The notes: generated by a model not told the origin, from the sequence alone. A stretch of DNA of 64,000 nucleotides from Antrihabitans auranticaus (GCF_016481275.1 NZ_JAEMNW010000010.1:62001-126000), one strand, 5' to 3'. Positions 40,040 through 51,455 are shown, counted from the stretch's first letter. A program made the numbers and translations.

Positions 40040-42613
40040 CTACCGGTCGATGATCGTCCGCATCAGCTTCATGCCCTGTCCGAGGGACACTTCCGGCAGA
40101 TATGCACGGCCGATCGCGTTGCCGATACTCGGCAGCGCCGCCGGGTCCGGGAACGCCATGAACATCGGTTCGTAGCGCGGCTGGAACTTGGACTTGAACG
40201 CCAGCAGCGACCGGAACCCGTACACCGGTTCGAGCGTACGTCCGAGCACGTCGAGCAGACGATCGAGGGCCGCCGTCAGCGAGTCCTGCGCGACCGCGCC
40301 GTCCCCACCCTCCGGCTGCTCTACCTTTGCGAGCGGAGCTCCGGACAGGCTCACGAAATCTGCGCCCTCCTCCGCGAGCTTGAGTGCCGCGGACGCGATC
40401 AGGAACTCCATCGCGGGACGGAACCCGTCACCCGCGCGGCGGCGCATGAAATCGAGCGTCCAGCCGACGATCCTGCCCTCGGAATAGACGGGCAACCACG
40501 ACGTCACACCGTGCACGTGCCGATCCGCGTCGACGGCGATGAGGCAGCGCACGTCCGGATCGTCGACCTCCTCGAGACCGCCGAGGGTGAAACCCATCTC
40601 GGGCATGCCCTTGTCAGCGACCCACTCCTCGGAAATGGCCACGATCTGGTCGCTGATCTCGAGCGGTGCGGTGTGGAAAGTGACCCACTCCGCCTCGACG
40701 CCGGACTTCTTTGCTTTGTTGAGTGCGGTCCGGATGTCCTGGAACTTCTTCCCGGTGAACGCGATGGCCTGCAAATCGAGGACGGTTTCCTCGGCGACCT
40801 GGATCGCACCCCAACCCAGATCGGCGGCGATCTGGCGGACGCCGTCGCTGACGGAGTAGAAGCACGGCGTCCAGCCCTTGCCCGCTGCGTACTCGGCGAA
40901 GTCGACGACATTGGCCCGCAAGCGGTCGCGCGGACCCACCGGATCACCCGTGGTGAGCGCTACTCCCCCGATCACCCGGAACGCGACGAAACTGTCGCCG
41001 TCCTCGGCAAACCAATAGTTGTTGCCGCGCCACGTCGTCATCCACGACAGCGCCGTGCCACCACTGCGGCGCAACAACTCCCGTGCCCGACCGGTCGCCC
41101 CGGTCAGCGCGCCGTAGGCGGGCGCCAGGAAGGTAGCCATCACCAGCACCGTCACCGACAGCCAGAAGACCACGCCCGTCCACTCGTAGAGCAGGGTCGC
41201 GAACCAGCTCTCCGGCAGGAATTCCGGATTCAGCCACTGCAGATACACGGGCGGCAGCATCCGGTCCGGGAAGTCCTCGATCAGTCCGCCGAGCGTCGGC
41301 TCGGGCTTGAAACCACTACGCGCGACGAGCCCGCCGACGATGTAGACGACGGCCAGGCCGACGGTCATGGTGAGCAACGCGAGTGCGAGCCGAACGTAGG
41401 TCGCGCGCGGCGCTCGCACGTCGAAGAACTTGCGAGTGACGAGCAAGACGATGAGGACCGCGAGCGGCGTCAGGAACGGCGCGATCGTCATGTAGTGCGT
41501 CGTCGGGTCGAATCCGTAGAAGGACGATTCGCTGTCGAGTTCGTCGACGAACCGGATCGTGAAGTTGAAGATCGACAACCCGAGCAGGACAAGCTGAGCC
41601 GCCACACTCGCGTACCAGGCGAATCGCCGCCCGCGGCGCAGGCCGTCACTGAGCACGAGCAGGAACAGCGACGGCATCAGGCTGAGGATCGTCGGGCCGA
41701 CACCGGACAACCGCAGGTCCAGCTCTCCACGCCGGCAATCCAGCGAATCCGGTGCGCCCTGGCAGATCTCGGCCACTTCGGCCGCCGAGTACGGCGTACC
41801 ACGGAAGAGGTCGCGCAGGACGGCGAGCGGACCGACCGCATGCGGCGAGAGGGCCGCGAGCGCCGGACCGATCGCGGTCGCGGCGACGATCAGCGCGACC
41901 AGAACCCTGCCCTCACGACGAGTGCCTGTGATGTGTTCGCCGCGCTCGGACTTGCCGACGAGCCACACACCGACGGCGAGGCCGACAACCGCTGCCGCGA
42001 GGCGGATGATGTCCTGCAGTTGGCCTGCGAACAACGCCAGCGTGATCAGCAACGCGAACAGCCCGACCCGAACCCGGCGGCGCCACAGCGTTCCCATCTG
42101 TGAACTCGCGACCAGCACGACGCCGAAGATCCAGGTAGTCGGCCCGACCGCTGTGCCGAGATGCAGCCGGAAGCCCCAACTCTCGTCGACGAGTTTCGCG
42201 ATCGCTGCCGCACCCAGACCGAGTGCCGCGCCGGCGATCTGGGTGATCAACGCTGCCAAGGCAACTCGGCGCGGACCGATCTTGCGCTCGATCGGCGCAA
42301 CCACCAAGAAGATCAGGACAGTAGCGACCAGATATCCCACGAGGTTCGGCGCCCACAGCCCGGCCGTCAGTGGCGTCCACCAGCGACCGTGCTCGAGGGG
42401 CATGATTCCGGTAGCGAAGTGGCGTTCCACCCACGACGAGACGTGCAGCACGCTGACGGTCGCGATCGCGAGCACCCACAGCAACGCGAGCGCGCCCATG
42501 CTGACGGGCGCACCACGCGCGCCGGATCGGACGGTATCCACAGCGAGTCGCCCATATCTCGGTATCGGCGCGACGGCAGCGGTGACTCGCGCCCGCACGG
42601 CAGCAGTGTTCAT
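40040..42613 (-). CDS. Phosphatidylglycerol lysyltransferase (MprF-like) membrane protein
   Basis: An 857-residue integral membrane protein. The first half has many hydrophobic helices, beginning with a rhomboid-like arrangement (VLHVSSWVERHFATG, then GYLVATVLIFLVVAPIERKIG) and further segments to about residue 510. From about 540 comes the cytoplasmic aminoacyl-phosphatidylglycerol synthase domain (DUF2156): NNYWFAEDGDSFVAFRVIGGVALTTGDPVG, AIAFTGKKFQDIRTALNKAKKSGVEAEW and ADFVSLSGAPLA. Such proteins transfer lysine from Lys-tRNA to phosphatidylglycerol, changing surface charge and resistance to cationic peptides. In mycobacteria the transferase is fused to a lysyl-tRNA synthetase (LysX); no synthetase part is fused here. 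Confidence 0.88.
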   Translation of the reverse strand: MNTAAVRARVTAAVAPIPRYGRLAVDTVRSGARGAPVSMGALALLWVLAIATVSVLHVSSWVERHFATGIMPLEHGRWWTPLTAGLWAPNLVGYLVATVLIFLVVAPIERKIGPRRVALAALITQIAGAALGLGAAAIAKLVDESWGFRLHLGTAVGPTTWIFGVVLVASSQMGTLWRRRVRVGLFALLITLALFAGQLQDIIRLAAAVVGLAVGVWLVGKSERGEHITGTRREGRVLVALIVAATAIGPALAALSPHAVGPLAVLRDLFRGTPYSAAEVAEICQGAPDSLDCRRGELDLRLSGVGPTILSLMPSLFLLVLSDGLRRGRRFAWYASVAAQLVLLGLSIFNFTIRFVDELDSESSFYGFDPTTHYMTIAPFLTPLAVLIVLLVTRKFFDVRAPRATYVRLALALLTMTVGLAVVYIVGGLVARSGFKPEPTLGGLIEDFPDRMLPPVYLQWLNPEFLPESWFATLLYEWTGVVFWLSVTVLVMATFLAPAYGALTGATGRARELLRRSGGTALSWMTTWRGNNYWFAEDGDSFVAFRVIGGVALTTGDPVGPRDRLRANVVDFAEYAAGKGWTPCFYSVSDGVRQIAADLGWGAIQVAEETVLDLQAIAFTGKKFQDIRTALNKAKKSGVEAEWVTFHTAPLEISDQIVAISEEWVADKGMPEMGFTLGGLEEVDDPDVRCLIAVDADRHVHGVTSWLPVYSEGRIVGWTLDFMRRRAGDGFRPAMEFLIASAALKLAEEGADFVSLSGAPLAKVEQPEGGDGAVAQDSLTAALDRLLDVLGRTLEPVYGFRSLLAFKSKFQPRYEPMFMAFPDPAALPSIGNAIGRAYLPEVSLGQGMKLMRTIIDR

Positions 42614-42647
42614 GCGACGTGCCCCGACTTCATGAGACGAGCCAAGT

Positions 42648-43949
42648 TCATGCGATAAGCCCCAATCGCTGTGCCAGCCAATCGATTTGTGCGCTCAGGG
42701 CGGCAGACCACACCGTCCAACTGTGCCCACCTGGATATTCCGCGTAATGCACATTCATACCGGCGTCCTGCGCAGCGTGAAACATCTTCTGCTGCCCAGG
42801 CTTGAAATCGGCATCGTCGGAGCCGATCGCGAAGACGCCGGCCGACTCCGGATACTTGCGCGAGCTCATGAGGTCCGCCGGGTTGATCTTCGTGTACGCC
42901 GCCTCGTCGCCGCCGAATGCGGCTTCGACGCTACGCGTACGGTCGCCCAGAGTGGGCTCGACCTGGCCGGAAAAGTCCAGAAAGGTCGGATAGCGGTCCG
43001 GAAAGTTCGTCGCCATCTGGAGCGCGCAGGTTCCGCCGTAGGAGAGCCCGCCGATCGCCCACGCCTTCGGGTCCATGTTCACCTGCAGGTTCGCTTTCAC
43101 CCAGTCGGGCACGTCGGTCGCGAGATAGGTCGCGACGTTGCCGAGCCGCGAGTCCATGCACATCGGATTGCCGAGCTCCGACCCCGTCGCGTCGGCGATG
43201 ACGACGACGGGCGCGAGCCCGGCGTGGTCGGCGGCAAAGCCGTCCATCGTGGCGCCGAGTTTGCCGCCCTTGAGCCAGTCGGCGGGTTCGCCGGGCTGGC
43301 CCGCCATCATGACCAGTACCGGAAGCAACGGCCGCGGGTTCGCGAAGTACGCCGGCGGCAGATAGATCTGCGCGTCCCGCGCGTCGAAGCCCGACTTCGC
43401 GCCCGGTATCGGCACCTCCGTGACCTTGCCGTCCGCCGGCAAGCCCTCAGGTTTGCGCCAGACCGAAACAAGCGGTGTCCCCTGGACAGTCGTCGAGGTC
43501 GGCTTGGGAACCTCGGCAAACGTGATTCGGTTTTCTTCGGGTAGCCCCAGCGCATCGCGCAGTGTGGGGAACTCGGCGTAGACGATATTGACCTGCACGG
43601 CGGCCATCGTGACGACGGCCGCCATGGCGAGCACCGACGCGATTCGGCCTGCCCACCCGCCCGCCGACAGCGCGCGCGGGATTACCGCGGCCAGCCCGCA
43701 GATCCCGATCCCGATCCAGACGTAGACCTCCGTGGCTATCGGGTCGGGGAAGGGCCGCCACCACTTCTCGACGACGAAGAAGAGCAGGATCGTCACCGCG
43801 ACGGCGGCTGTCGTTGCAATCGGTACGGCTCGCCTGCGCCACCACGACCGGCGGCCGAAGAGCAGCCAACACGCGCCTGCGACCCCGGCGACTGTGACGA
43901 GCGGCGGGAGCCACCCTTCGAGCAGCGAAAGGTCTGTCAGCCAGCCCAA
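42648..43949 (-). CDS. Membrane-anchored alpha/beta hydrolase, esterase D/mycolyltransferase-like
   Basis: A 433-residue protein with four N-terminal membrane helices (for example VTVAGVAGACWLLFGRR and AVAVTILLFFVVEKWW) and an extracytoplasmic alpha/beta-hydrolase domain. The nucleophile is in IGGLSYGGTCAL (GxSxG), the acid probably in IGSDDADF and the base in PGGHSWTVW. The domain resembles the antigen 85/esterase D family active on mycolates or simple esters. TTG 43949 is chosen because GAGGGGG lies five bases upstream; ATG 43979 has no ribosome site. It is divergent from the second BlaI gene. Confidence 0.85.
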   Translation of the reverse strand: MGWLTDLSLLEGWLPPLVTVAGVAGACWLLFGRRSWWRRRAVPIATTAAVAVTILLFFVVEKWWRPFPDPIATEVYVWIGIGICGLAAVIPRALSAGGWAGRIASVLAMAAVVTMAAVQVNIVYAEFPTLRDALGLPEENRITFAEVPKPTSTTVQGTPLVSVWRKPEGLPADGKVTEVPIPGAKSGFDARDAQIYLPPAYFANPRPLLPVLVMMAGQPGEPADWLKGGKLGATMDGFAADHAGLAPVVVIADATGSELGNPMCMDSRLGNVATYLATDVPDWVKANLQVNMDPKAWAIGGLSYGGTCALQMATNFPDRYPTFLDFSGQVEPTLGDRTRSVEAAFGGDEAAYTKINPADLMSSRKYPESAGVFAIGSDDADFKPGQQKMFHAAQDAGMNVHYAEYPGGHSWTVWSAALSAQIDWLAQRLGLIA

Positions 43950-44022
43950 TCCGACCCCCTCACATTCTGGTACATGCAACTATGAGGGATAACACACAAT
44001 TTGATACATAAATACGACACCC

Positions 44023-44056
44023 CGTAGTACGCGATTGCGTCGTTGACTACGTAGAC
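44023..44056. promoter_or_regulatory. Possible BlaI operator region
   Basis: CGTAGTACG (44023-44031) and ACTACGTAG (44046-44054) contain TAC/GTA half-sites like those bound by BlaI/MecI repressors, and lie directly upstream of a blaI-type gene. GTACTAC, the complement of GTAGTAC, is also found before the M23-BlaI operon at 12374. Confidence 0.4.
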
Positions 44057-44063
44057 TCGAAGG

Positions 44064-44465
44064 ATGGCTGGCCTTGGTGAACTTGAACGTGCGGTGATGG
44101 ATCATTTGTGGTCGACGAATGAGCCGCAGACCGTCCGTCAGGTACATGAAGCGTTGTCCGCGCGTCGCGAACTTGCGTACACGACGGTGATGACCGTCCT
44201 GCAGCGGTTGGCGAAGAAGGACCTTGTGATTCAGGAACGCGACGACCGCGCCCATCGGTACGCGCCCGTGTCGGGACGTGACGAACTGGTGGCGAGCTTG
44301 ATGGTCGATGCTCTGCAGCAGGCCGAGTCCGGTGGCCGTGCCGCCGCGCTCGTTCATTTCGTCGGCCAGGTCGGCGAAGACGAAGCCGCCGCGCTGCGCG
44401 AGGCGCTCGCAAACCTCGAGAAGGCGCACGAATCACCGCCCGGGTCCGGTGGCACTAATGGGTGA
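44064..44465 (+). CDS. BlaI/MecI/CopY family transcriptional regulator
   Basis: A 133-residue repressor: GELERAVMDHLWSTNEPQTVRQVHEALSARRELAYTTVMTVLQRLAKKDLVIQERDDRAHRYAPV is the winged helix, followed by a dimerisation region and a disordered end. It precedes an M56 peptidase gene by 39 bp, the canonical BlaI-BlaR1-type pair: the membrane peptidase senses beta-lactam or wall damage and leads to loss of the repressor. It may also regulate the divergent esterase gene. GGATGG overlaps the start, so the transcript may be leaderless. Confidence 0.94.
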   Translation: MAGLGELERAVMDHLWSTNEPQTVRQVHEALSARRELAYTTVMTVLQRLAKKDLVIQERDDRAHRYAPVSGRDELVASLMVDALQQAESGGRAAALVHFVGQVGEDEAAALREALANLEKAHESPPGSGGTNG

Positions 44466-44504
44466 TCGCTCACTCCGACACTGTCCGGCGGGTTCGACAC
44501 ACCG

Positions 44505-45446
44505 ATGAACACGACCGCCGTGGCATTCGCCGTCCTAGCATTGGCGCTAGCGGGTCCTGCTCCAGCATTGCTGGCCAGGGCCCGGTGGCCATTTCGCGCA
44601 CCCCGCGCGGCCATGGTCCTGTGGCAGGCGATCGCCTTGGCGGCAGTGCTCTCGGCATTCGGATCAGGCTTGGCCATTGCGAGCCAACTCCTGGTCCCCG
44701 GCCCCGACGGTCGGCCGACCACGTCACCCACGAAAGAAATCGACGCGCTCGGCTTCACGCTGTGGCTCACCTACGTCGTCGTCTTCTTGATCACGCTCTT
44801 CATCGGTGCCCGCCTGATGGTCTCGGTGCTGCGAGTCGGCGTGCGGACACGGCGGCGGCGGGCCCGTCATCGCAGGTTGGTCGACCTGCTCGATCGCAGC
44901 GACCGTTCCAAAACCGCAGCGGACATCCGCGTCCTCGATGCAGCCGAGCCGATCGCATATTGCCTTCCAGGAATTCGCCGGCGCGTCGTGCTGAGCGAGG
45001 GCACGTTCGCGAGCCTTTCGGACTCCGAGATCGCCGCCGTCCTCAGTCACGAACGCTCCCATCTTCGCGCCCGGCACGATCTGGTGCTCGAGGCTTTCAC
45101 CGCGGTGAACGAGGCGTTCCCGCGGTTCGTCCGTAGTGGATCCGCGCTCGGTTCCGTCACTTTGCTCGTCGAACTTCTTGCCGACGATTCGGCGGTCAAG
45201 GTCGCCGGCCGCCGCCCGCTCGCGCGCGCCCTCGTCGCATGCGCGCAATCCGCCGCACCTTCGGGCGCCCTGGCAGCAGGCGGTGCGACGACGCTGATTC
45301 GGGTGCAGCGCCTCAGCGGACCCGGCGCAGACCTGCGGATAGACATCGCGGCGTACGTCGCCGCAGCCACGATTCTCGTTGTTCCTACGATCGCCGTAGC
45401 GGTCCCATGGCTCGTCGAATTGAACAGGTTGTTCCACGGACTCTGA
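44505..45446 (+). CDS. M56 family membrane metallopeptidase (BlaR1-like)
   Basis: A 313-residue integral membrane zinc peptidase. Four hydrophobic segments frame a cytoplasmic catalytic loop. The zinc motif HExxH is LSHERSHLRARHD, preceded by AEPIAYCLPGIRRRVVLSEGTF, which is typical of M56. There is no C-terminal penicillin-binding sensor domain, so it is a short BlaR1-like peptidase as in mycobacteria. With the preceding BlaI gene it forms a signal-transduction pair controlling cell-wall or beta-lactam stress genes. Confidence 0.92.
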   Translation: MNTTAVAFAVLALALAGPAPALLARARWPFRAPRAAMVLWQAIALAAVLSAFGSGLAIASQLLVPGPDGRPTTSPTKEIDALGFTLWLTYVVVFLITLFIGARLMVSVLRVGVRTRRRRARHRRLVDLLDRSDRSKTAADIRVLDAAEPIAYCLPGIRRRVVLSEGTFASLSDSEIAAVLSHERSHLRARHDLVLEAFTAVNEAFPRFVRSGSALGSVTLLVELLADDSAVKVAGRRPLARALVACAQSAAPSGALAAGGATTLIRVQRLSGPGADLRIDIAAYVAAATILVVPTIAVAVPWLVELNRLFHGL

Positions 45447-45466
45447 GCTCGGCGCACACTGTTCGA

Positions 45467-46330
45467 GTGTCAGGACTCCCCATAGCCTCGATCGTGTGCG
45501 CGCTCATCGCCGCATTTCTCTTCGCTTGCGCCGCCGTCGCGCAACAGAGTGCCGCAGCGGAGGTACCCGACGACGCACCACTCGTGACCAGTCTGCTGCG
45601 CAGTCCGCGCTGGTGGGCGGGACTGGTCGGCGACGGCGGTGGCTACGCAATGCAGGTGCTGGCCCTCGCACTGGGTTCGGTCCTCGTCGTGGCACCGCTA
45701 CTCGTCGTCGCGCTCGTCTTCGCGTTGCCACTTGCTACTCGGTACTCGGGTAGGCGGGTGACGCCACGGTCATGGGTGCTGGCGGGCGCGCTCACGATTG
45801 CGCTCGCGGCGTTTCTCGTGATCGGCAACCCGACCGAGGGAAACTCCGATGCACCCCTGCACGAGTGGGCGATACCACTGACCCTGCTGCTGACCGTCGT
45901 TGCCATCGCGACCGCGGTCGGATTCGCGCCGGTCGACCGGCAGTGGAAGGCACTGTCGCTCGGCGTCGCCAGCGGCCTGCTGTACGGTCTCGCAGCTGCT
46001 GTCACCAAGTACGTCACGGACCTCGTCGGCGACGGTCCCGCCGCACTACTGTCGAGCTGGCAGACCTACGCCCTCGTCGGTGCCGGCGCAACCGGGGTGT
46101 ATCTGCAGCAGAAGGCGTTTCAGGTCGGCGATATCGCGGCTTCCCTACCTGCGGTGACGGTCGCCGAACCCCTCGGCGCCGTGTTCATCGGCATGAGCGT
46201 GCTCGATGAGCGCCTGGACACGAGCGACGTGGGAATCGCCGCCACGGTCGTAGCTGTCGCGATCGCCGTCGTGGCGACCGTTGCCCTCTCGAGGTCGCAA
46301 GGAAAAGCCGAGGCGGTTGCTGCCCACTAG
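45467..46330 (+). CDS. DMT family transporter
   Basis: A 287-residue membrane protein with about nine hydrophobic helices: an N-terminal VCALIAAFLFACAAVAQQ, followed by WWAGLVGDGGGYAMQVLALALGSVLVVAPLLVVALVFALPLA and later LGVASGLLYGLAAAVTKYVTDL and VAEPLGAVFIGMSVLDERL. The duplicated EamA-like arrangement is that of drug/metabolite transporters. GTG 45467 is the first start after the M56 stop. The transported compound is not inferable. Confidence 0.85.
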   Translation: MSGLPIASIVCALIAAFLFACAAVAQQSAAAEVPDDAPLVTSLLRSPRWWAGLVGDGGGYAMQVLALALGSVLVVAPLLVVALVFALPLATRYSGRRVTPRSWVLAGALTIALAAFLVIGNPTEGNSDAPLHEWAIPLTLLLTVVAIATAVGFAPVDRQWKALSLGVASGLLYGLAAAVTKYVTDLVGDGPAALLSSWQTYALVGAGATGVYLQQKAFQVGDIAASLPAVTVAEPLGAVFIGMSVLDERLDTSDVGIAATVVAVAIAVVATVALSRSQGKAEAVAAH

Positions 46331-47800
<1,470 letters not shown>

Positions 47801-47864
47801 GCGGACCCGAGCCAGATTCCTAGTAAGATGATTGCTCTCGAGTCTCCCTACGAAAGGAAACCAG

Positions 47865-48023
47865 GTGCCTGAGGCACCCGATGGATGCGCCACAGGATCA
47901 TCCGGTGCAGTTGCCTCCGGGGGCGAGCGCAGTGACGAGGGCTCGACATCGGAGGGCTCCTCTACGGAGCCGGGAGAGAAACCCGGCGAGCACCACCCGA
48001 CCTCCCCCGCCAGGCGGCGATAG
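47865..48023 (+). CDS. Possible small low-complexity protein (52 aa)
   Basis: A weak candidate gene: GTG 47865 behind AAGGAAACCAG, ending three bases before the hemolysin-family start. The product is rich in Gly, Ser, Glu and Pro (SDEGSTSEGSSTEPGEKPGE) with no fold or signal. The palindrome GGTGCC-TGA-GGCACC (47864-47878) overlaps its start and could instead be a regulatory element. It may simply be the 5' leader of the next gene. Confidence 0.3.
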   Translation: MPEAPDGCATGSSGAVASGGERSDEGSTSEGSSTEPGEKPGEHHPTSPARRR

Positions 48024-48026
48024 CCG

Positions 48027-49400
48027 ATGAACATAGCAATCACGATTCTCAGCCTGGTCGGCTTCATCGCCTTGACATTGGGCACGGCACTCTTCGTCGC
48101 TGCCGAATTCTCGTTGACCGCGCTGGAACGAAGCACGGTGGACGCGCACGCTCGCGACGTCGGCGACCTGCCGGCCCGACAGGTACAGAAGGCGCACCGC
48201 ACACTGTCGTTTCAGTTGTCGGGCGCCCAACTCGGCATCACGATCACGACGCTGATCACGGGTTACATCGCTGAACCTGTTCTCGCACGCTTGATTTCGC
48301 CGCTGTTCGCGGCGTTCGGAGTTTCCGAGTCCGTCGGCAGCGGCATCGCGCTGGCGATCGCGCTGGTGCTCGCAACGTCGTTGTCGATGGTCTACGGCGA
48401 GCTCGTGCCGAAGAACATCGCGATCTCGAAACCGTTGTCGACGGCACGCTTCACCGCCGGTGCCCAGTCGATGTTCTCGACGACGTTCAAATGGGCGATC
48501 AATTTCCTCAACAGCACGGCGAACTGGATTGTGCGACGCCTCGGGATCGAACCCGCCGAGGAGTTGCGCTCCGCGCGTTCCCCGCAGGAACTCGGCTCCC
48601 TCGTCCGAACCTCTGCCAAGAAGGGCGCCCTCGATCAGCGCACCGCCCAATTGGTGGACCGCTCACTGCAATTCGGCGAGCGCAGCGCGGAAGAACTGAT
48701 GACACCGCGAGTCAAGATCGTCACGCTGGAGACGACAGATACCGTCGCCGACCTCATCGCTGCCGCGGCGCGAACCGGTTTCTCGCGGTTTCCGATCGTC
48801 GACGGCGACCTCGACAACAACATCGGCGTCGTGCACTTCAAGCATGCCTTCACGGTCCCGGCAGCCAAGCGCAAGACGACGACACTGGACTCCATTGCCC
48901 GGCTGGTGCCGATAGTTCCGGCCAGTCTCGACGGCGACGAAGTGCTCGAACGAGTTCGGTCCGACGGCATGCAGATGGCTCTCGTCGTCGACGAATACGG
49001 CGGCACAGCGGGATTGATCACGCTCGAAGACCTCATCGAAGAAATCCTGGGAGATGTTCGTGACGAGCACGACGAGCAGAGCCTCGACGTCGCACGGATC
49101 GGCGACGGCTGGAGTTGCTCGGGCCTGCTGCGCATCGACGAGGTCTCCAGCGCGACCGGGTATCGCGCGCCCGAAGGCGAATACGACACGCTCGGCGGGC
49201 TCGTGCTGACGCAACTCGGGCGGATCCCGACCTCGGGCGACGAGGTCGAGCTGCCGCGAATCGGTACCGACAACGGGCGTCCGCACCACGGCACCTGGGT
49301 CGCGCGGGTCGAACGGATGGACGGTCGCCGAATCGATCGGGTCCTCCTCACCCCGGTCCCCACTTCGGTGCTGGTGAAGGGGGATGACGCGGATGAGTAA
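48027..49400 (+). CDS. Hemolysin-family membrane protein (DUF21-CBS-CorC)
   Basis: A 457-residue protein. The DUF21 membrane domain (about 1-175) contains [50 protein letters not shown] and [21 protein letters not shown] pair follows (about 215-335, [41 protein letters not shown]), and a CorC/HlyC domain ends the protein ([24 protein letters not shown]). Members act as Mg2+ or Co2+ exporters or as envelope-stress proteins. It overlaps the next paralogue by eight bases; the pair probably forms a heteromer. Confidence 0.92.
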   Translation: MNIAITILSLVGFIALTLGTALFVAAEFSLTALERSTVDAHARDVGDLPARQVQKAHRTLSFQLSGAQLGITITTLITGYIAEPVLARLISPLFAAFGVSESVGSGIALAIALVLATSLSMVYGELVPKNIAISKPLSTARFTAGAQSMFSTTFKWAINFLNSTANWIVRRLGIEPAEELRSARSPQELGSLVRTSAKKGALDQRTAQLVDRSLQFGERSAEELMTPRVKIVTLETTDTVADLIAAAARTGFSRFPIVDGDLDNNIGVVHFKHAFTVPAAKRKTTTLDSIARLVPIVPASLDGDEVLERVRSDGMQMALVVDEYGGTAGLITLEDLIEEILGDVRDEHDEQSLDVARIGDGWSCSGLLRIDEVSSATGYRAPEGEYDTLGGLVLTQLGRIPTSGDEVELPRIGTDNGRPHHGTWVARVERMDGRRIDRVLLTPVPTSVLVKGDDADE

Positions 49401-50499
49401 CTTCATCGGTGTCGGACTTACTGTCCTTCTCCTGCTGGCCAACGCATTTTTCGTCGGCGCCGAGTTCGCGCTCATCTCCGCGCGCCGCGACCGTCTCGAA
49501 GCGATGGAGGCACAGGGCAAACGACGCGCGACGACCGTCATCAAAGCGGGCGAGAACTTGTCGCTGATGCTCGCGGCTGCGCAGCTGGGCATCACGATCT
49601 GTTCGATCCTGCTCGGCCGGGTCGGCGAACCTGCTATCGCGCACCTGATCGAACGACCGCTGGACTGGGCGAACGTCCCTGAGGGACTGCTGCATCCGAT
49701 CGCCTTCACGATCGCCCTCGCCCTGGTTGTGGTGCTGCACATCCTGCTCGGCGAGATGGTCCCCAAGAACATCGCGCTGGCGGGACCGGAGCGCTCGGCA
49801 TTGCTGCTCGTGCCGACTCACCTCGCTTGGTTGCGGATCGCGCGTCCGTTGATCGCGTTCTACAACCTCTGCGCGAACCTGACGCTCCGGATTCTGCGGA
49901 TCGAGCCGAAGGACGAACTCGACGCAACCGTCTCGGCGATCGAACTCGCGGAGGTGATCGGCGAATCGCGCTCCGAGGGGCTGCTCGACGCCGAGGAGCA
50001 CCGCCGTCTGACGCAGGCACTCGAAACGACCGGACGGACCGTTGCCGACGTGCTGATTCCGCTCGACAAGGCCCGCTCGGTGCCGCTGATCGGCGGCGGC
50101 ACGACGCTCGGCGAGATCGAGCTCGCGGTCGTGGAAACGGGTTACTCGCGCTATCCCGTTCGCGCGTCCGACGGTTCGCTCGCGGGCTACATCCACCTCA
50201 AGGACGTCCTGCACGAGGTCGCCGACGACCAGGCCGGACCCGACACGATCATTCCGCGCAGCGGCATCCGGACCCTGCCGACCGTCAACCTCCGTGCTCC
50301 GCTGTACGAGGCACTAGGCAGGCTGCGCAGAGTGAGCAGCCACCTCGGTCGCGTGGTCGACGGGCAGGGCCAGACCGTCGGGATCGTCGCACTCGAGGAC
50401 CTGGTCGAGGAATTTGTCGGCACCGTTCGCGACGGCACGCACCGCGGTACCGATGTCGAACCGGGAACCGGTAACGCGGTGCCACGCGAGGACCGCTGA
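49393..50499 (+). CDS. Hemolysin-family membrane protein, second paralogue
   Basis: A 368-residue partner of the preceding protein. It has the same DUF21 signatures ([70 protein letters not shown]) and a CBS pair ([67 protein letters not shown]), but no C-terminal CorC domain. ATG 49393 was chosen because GGGGG lies nine bases upstream; ATG 49384 is too close to it. Such long/short pairs are conserved in Mycobacteriales, next to guaB1 as here. Confidence 0.92.
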   Translation: MSNFIGVGLTVLLLLANAFFVGAEFALISARRDRLEAMEAQGKRRATTVIKAGENLSLMLAAAQLGITICSILLGRVGEPAIAHLIERPLDWANVPEGLLHPIAFTIALALVVVLHILLGEMVPKNIALAGPERSALLLVPTHLAWLRIARPLIAFYNLCANLTLRILRIEPKDELDATVSAIELAEVIGESRSEGLLDAEEHRRLTQALETTGRTVADVLIPLDKARSVPLIGGGTTLGEIELAVVETGYSRYPVRASDGSLAGYIHLKDVLHEVADDQAGPDTIIPRSGIRTLPTVNLRAPLYEALGRLRRVSSHLGRVVDGQGQTVGIVALEDLVEEFVGTVRDGTHRGTDVEPGTGNAVPREDR

Positions 50500-50502
50500 A
50501 CC

Positions 50503-51393
50503 GTGCAGGTCCTGCCGGAATCCGAGTGGCGGGTACGCCGCGAGCGCCACCGGGAAAGCGTGTCCGCGCTCATCGGTCCGCATGTCCAGCGGCACGCCGA
50601 CGGTAAGAAACATCCGGTCATCGATTTCCTGTTCACCTACTACAGCCACAGGCCGGCACAGTTGCTGCGCTGGCATCCCGGTTTCGGCGTGGTCCTCGAG
50701 AATGCAGACGAGTACCCGGGCTTCCGCGGCTACTGCCGTACCGACGAGGGCGCCACCGCCGATCCCGCGTTTCTGGAACGCCGCCGAAGCGCGGTGGAGT
50801 TCACCGCTCGGTTATTGGAACTCACGGCCGCGCGGCCCGCGAACCTGTCCTGCTTCGGCCTCCACGAATGGGCGATGGTCTACAAGTCCGAGGAGGTCAG
50901 GCACTCGAACGTTGCACTCCGGCTCGGACACGACGGAACCGATGCCGTCGTCGAGTCGATGTCTTTGCGCTGCACACATTACGACGCATTCCGTTTCTTC
51001 ACGCCTGCGGCGCTACCCCGCAACGTCGAGGTCCTCACGCGTGAACATCAGGTCCAACGCGAGCAACCAGGCTGCCTCCACGCGACGATGGACCTCTACA
51101 AGTGGTGTTTCAAACTGACGCCGTTCATCGATTCGGAGTTCACCCTCGACTGCTTCCGATTGGCCTTGGACGCACGTGAACTCGACATGCGCGCGAGCCC
51201 GTACGACCTGACGGAGTACGGCTACTCCCCCGTGCGCATCGAGACGTCCGCCGGCCGCGCCGAGTATGCGCGCGCGCAAACCGCCATCGCTGCGCGTGGC
51301 GCAGACCTGCGAGCCGGCCTGTTCACCCGTTGCCGAGAACTTCTGGCCGACACGACTACAGCTACGACACGCACGGCCGAAAATCCGAACTGA
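50503..51393 (+). CDS. Conserved protein of unknown function (labelled 3-methyladenine DNA glycosylase in relatives)
   Basis: A 296-residue protein starting at GTG 50503, three bases after the CBS protein. HPVIDFLFTYYSHRPAQLLRWHPGFGVVLENADEYPGFRGYCRT is its strongest block. Later pieces are CFGLHEWAMVYKSEEVRHSNVALRLG, MSLRCTHYDAFRFFTPAALPRN and QPGCLHATMDLYKWCFKLTPF. From memory, relatives carry the name 3-methyladenine DNA glycosylase, but no helix-hairpin-helix or Tag-type zinc motif is visible here, so I would not accept that function. The many His, Cys and aromatic residues suggest a metalloenzyme. Confidence 0.75.
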   Translation: MQVLPESEWRVRRERHRESVSALIGPHVQRHADGKKHPVIDFLFTYYSHRPAQLLRWHPGFGVVLENADEYPGFRGYCRTDEGATADPAFLERRRSAVEFTARLLELTAARPANLSCFGLHEWAMVYKSEEVRHSNVALRLGHDGTDAVVESMSLRCTHYDAFRFFTPAALPRNVEVLTREHQVQREQPGCLHATMDLYKWCFKLTPFIDSEFTLDCFRLALDARELDMRASPYDLTEYGYSPVRIETSAGRAEYARAQTAIAARGADLRAGLFTRCRELLADTTTATTRTAENPN

Positions 51394-51455
51394 AGGCGAA
51401 TCACATCGGCTCCGTTGGATATCGTGAGCCGACGTATCGAATTCCTGGGGGAGAA

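Noticed and set aside
39737-42103. 788-codon plus-strand open frame
   Set aside because: It is antisense to the lysyltransferase-like gene, with the Arg/Gln/Glu-rich composition expected of a GC-rich shadow frame.
50503-51393. Assignment as a true 3-methyladenine DNA glycosylase
   Set aside because: No glycosylase motif is visible; the name appears to be inherited annotation.
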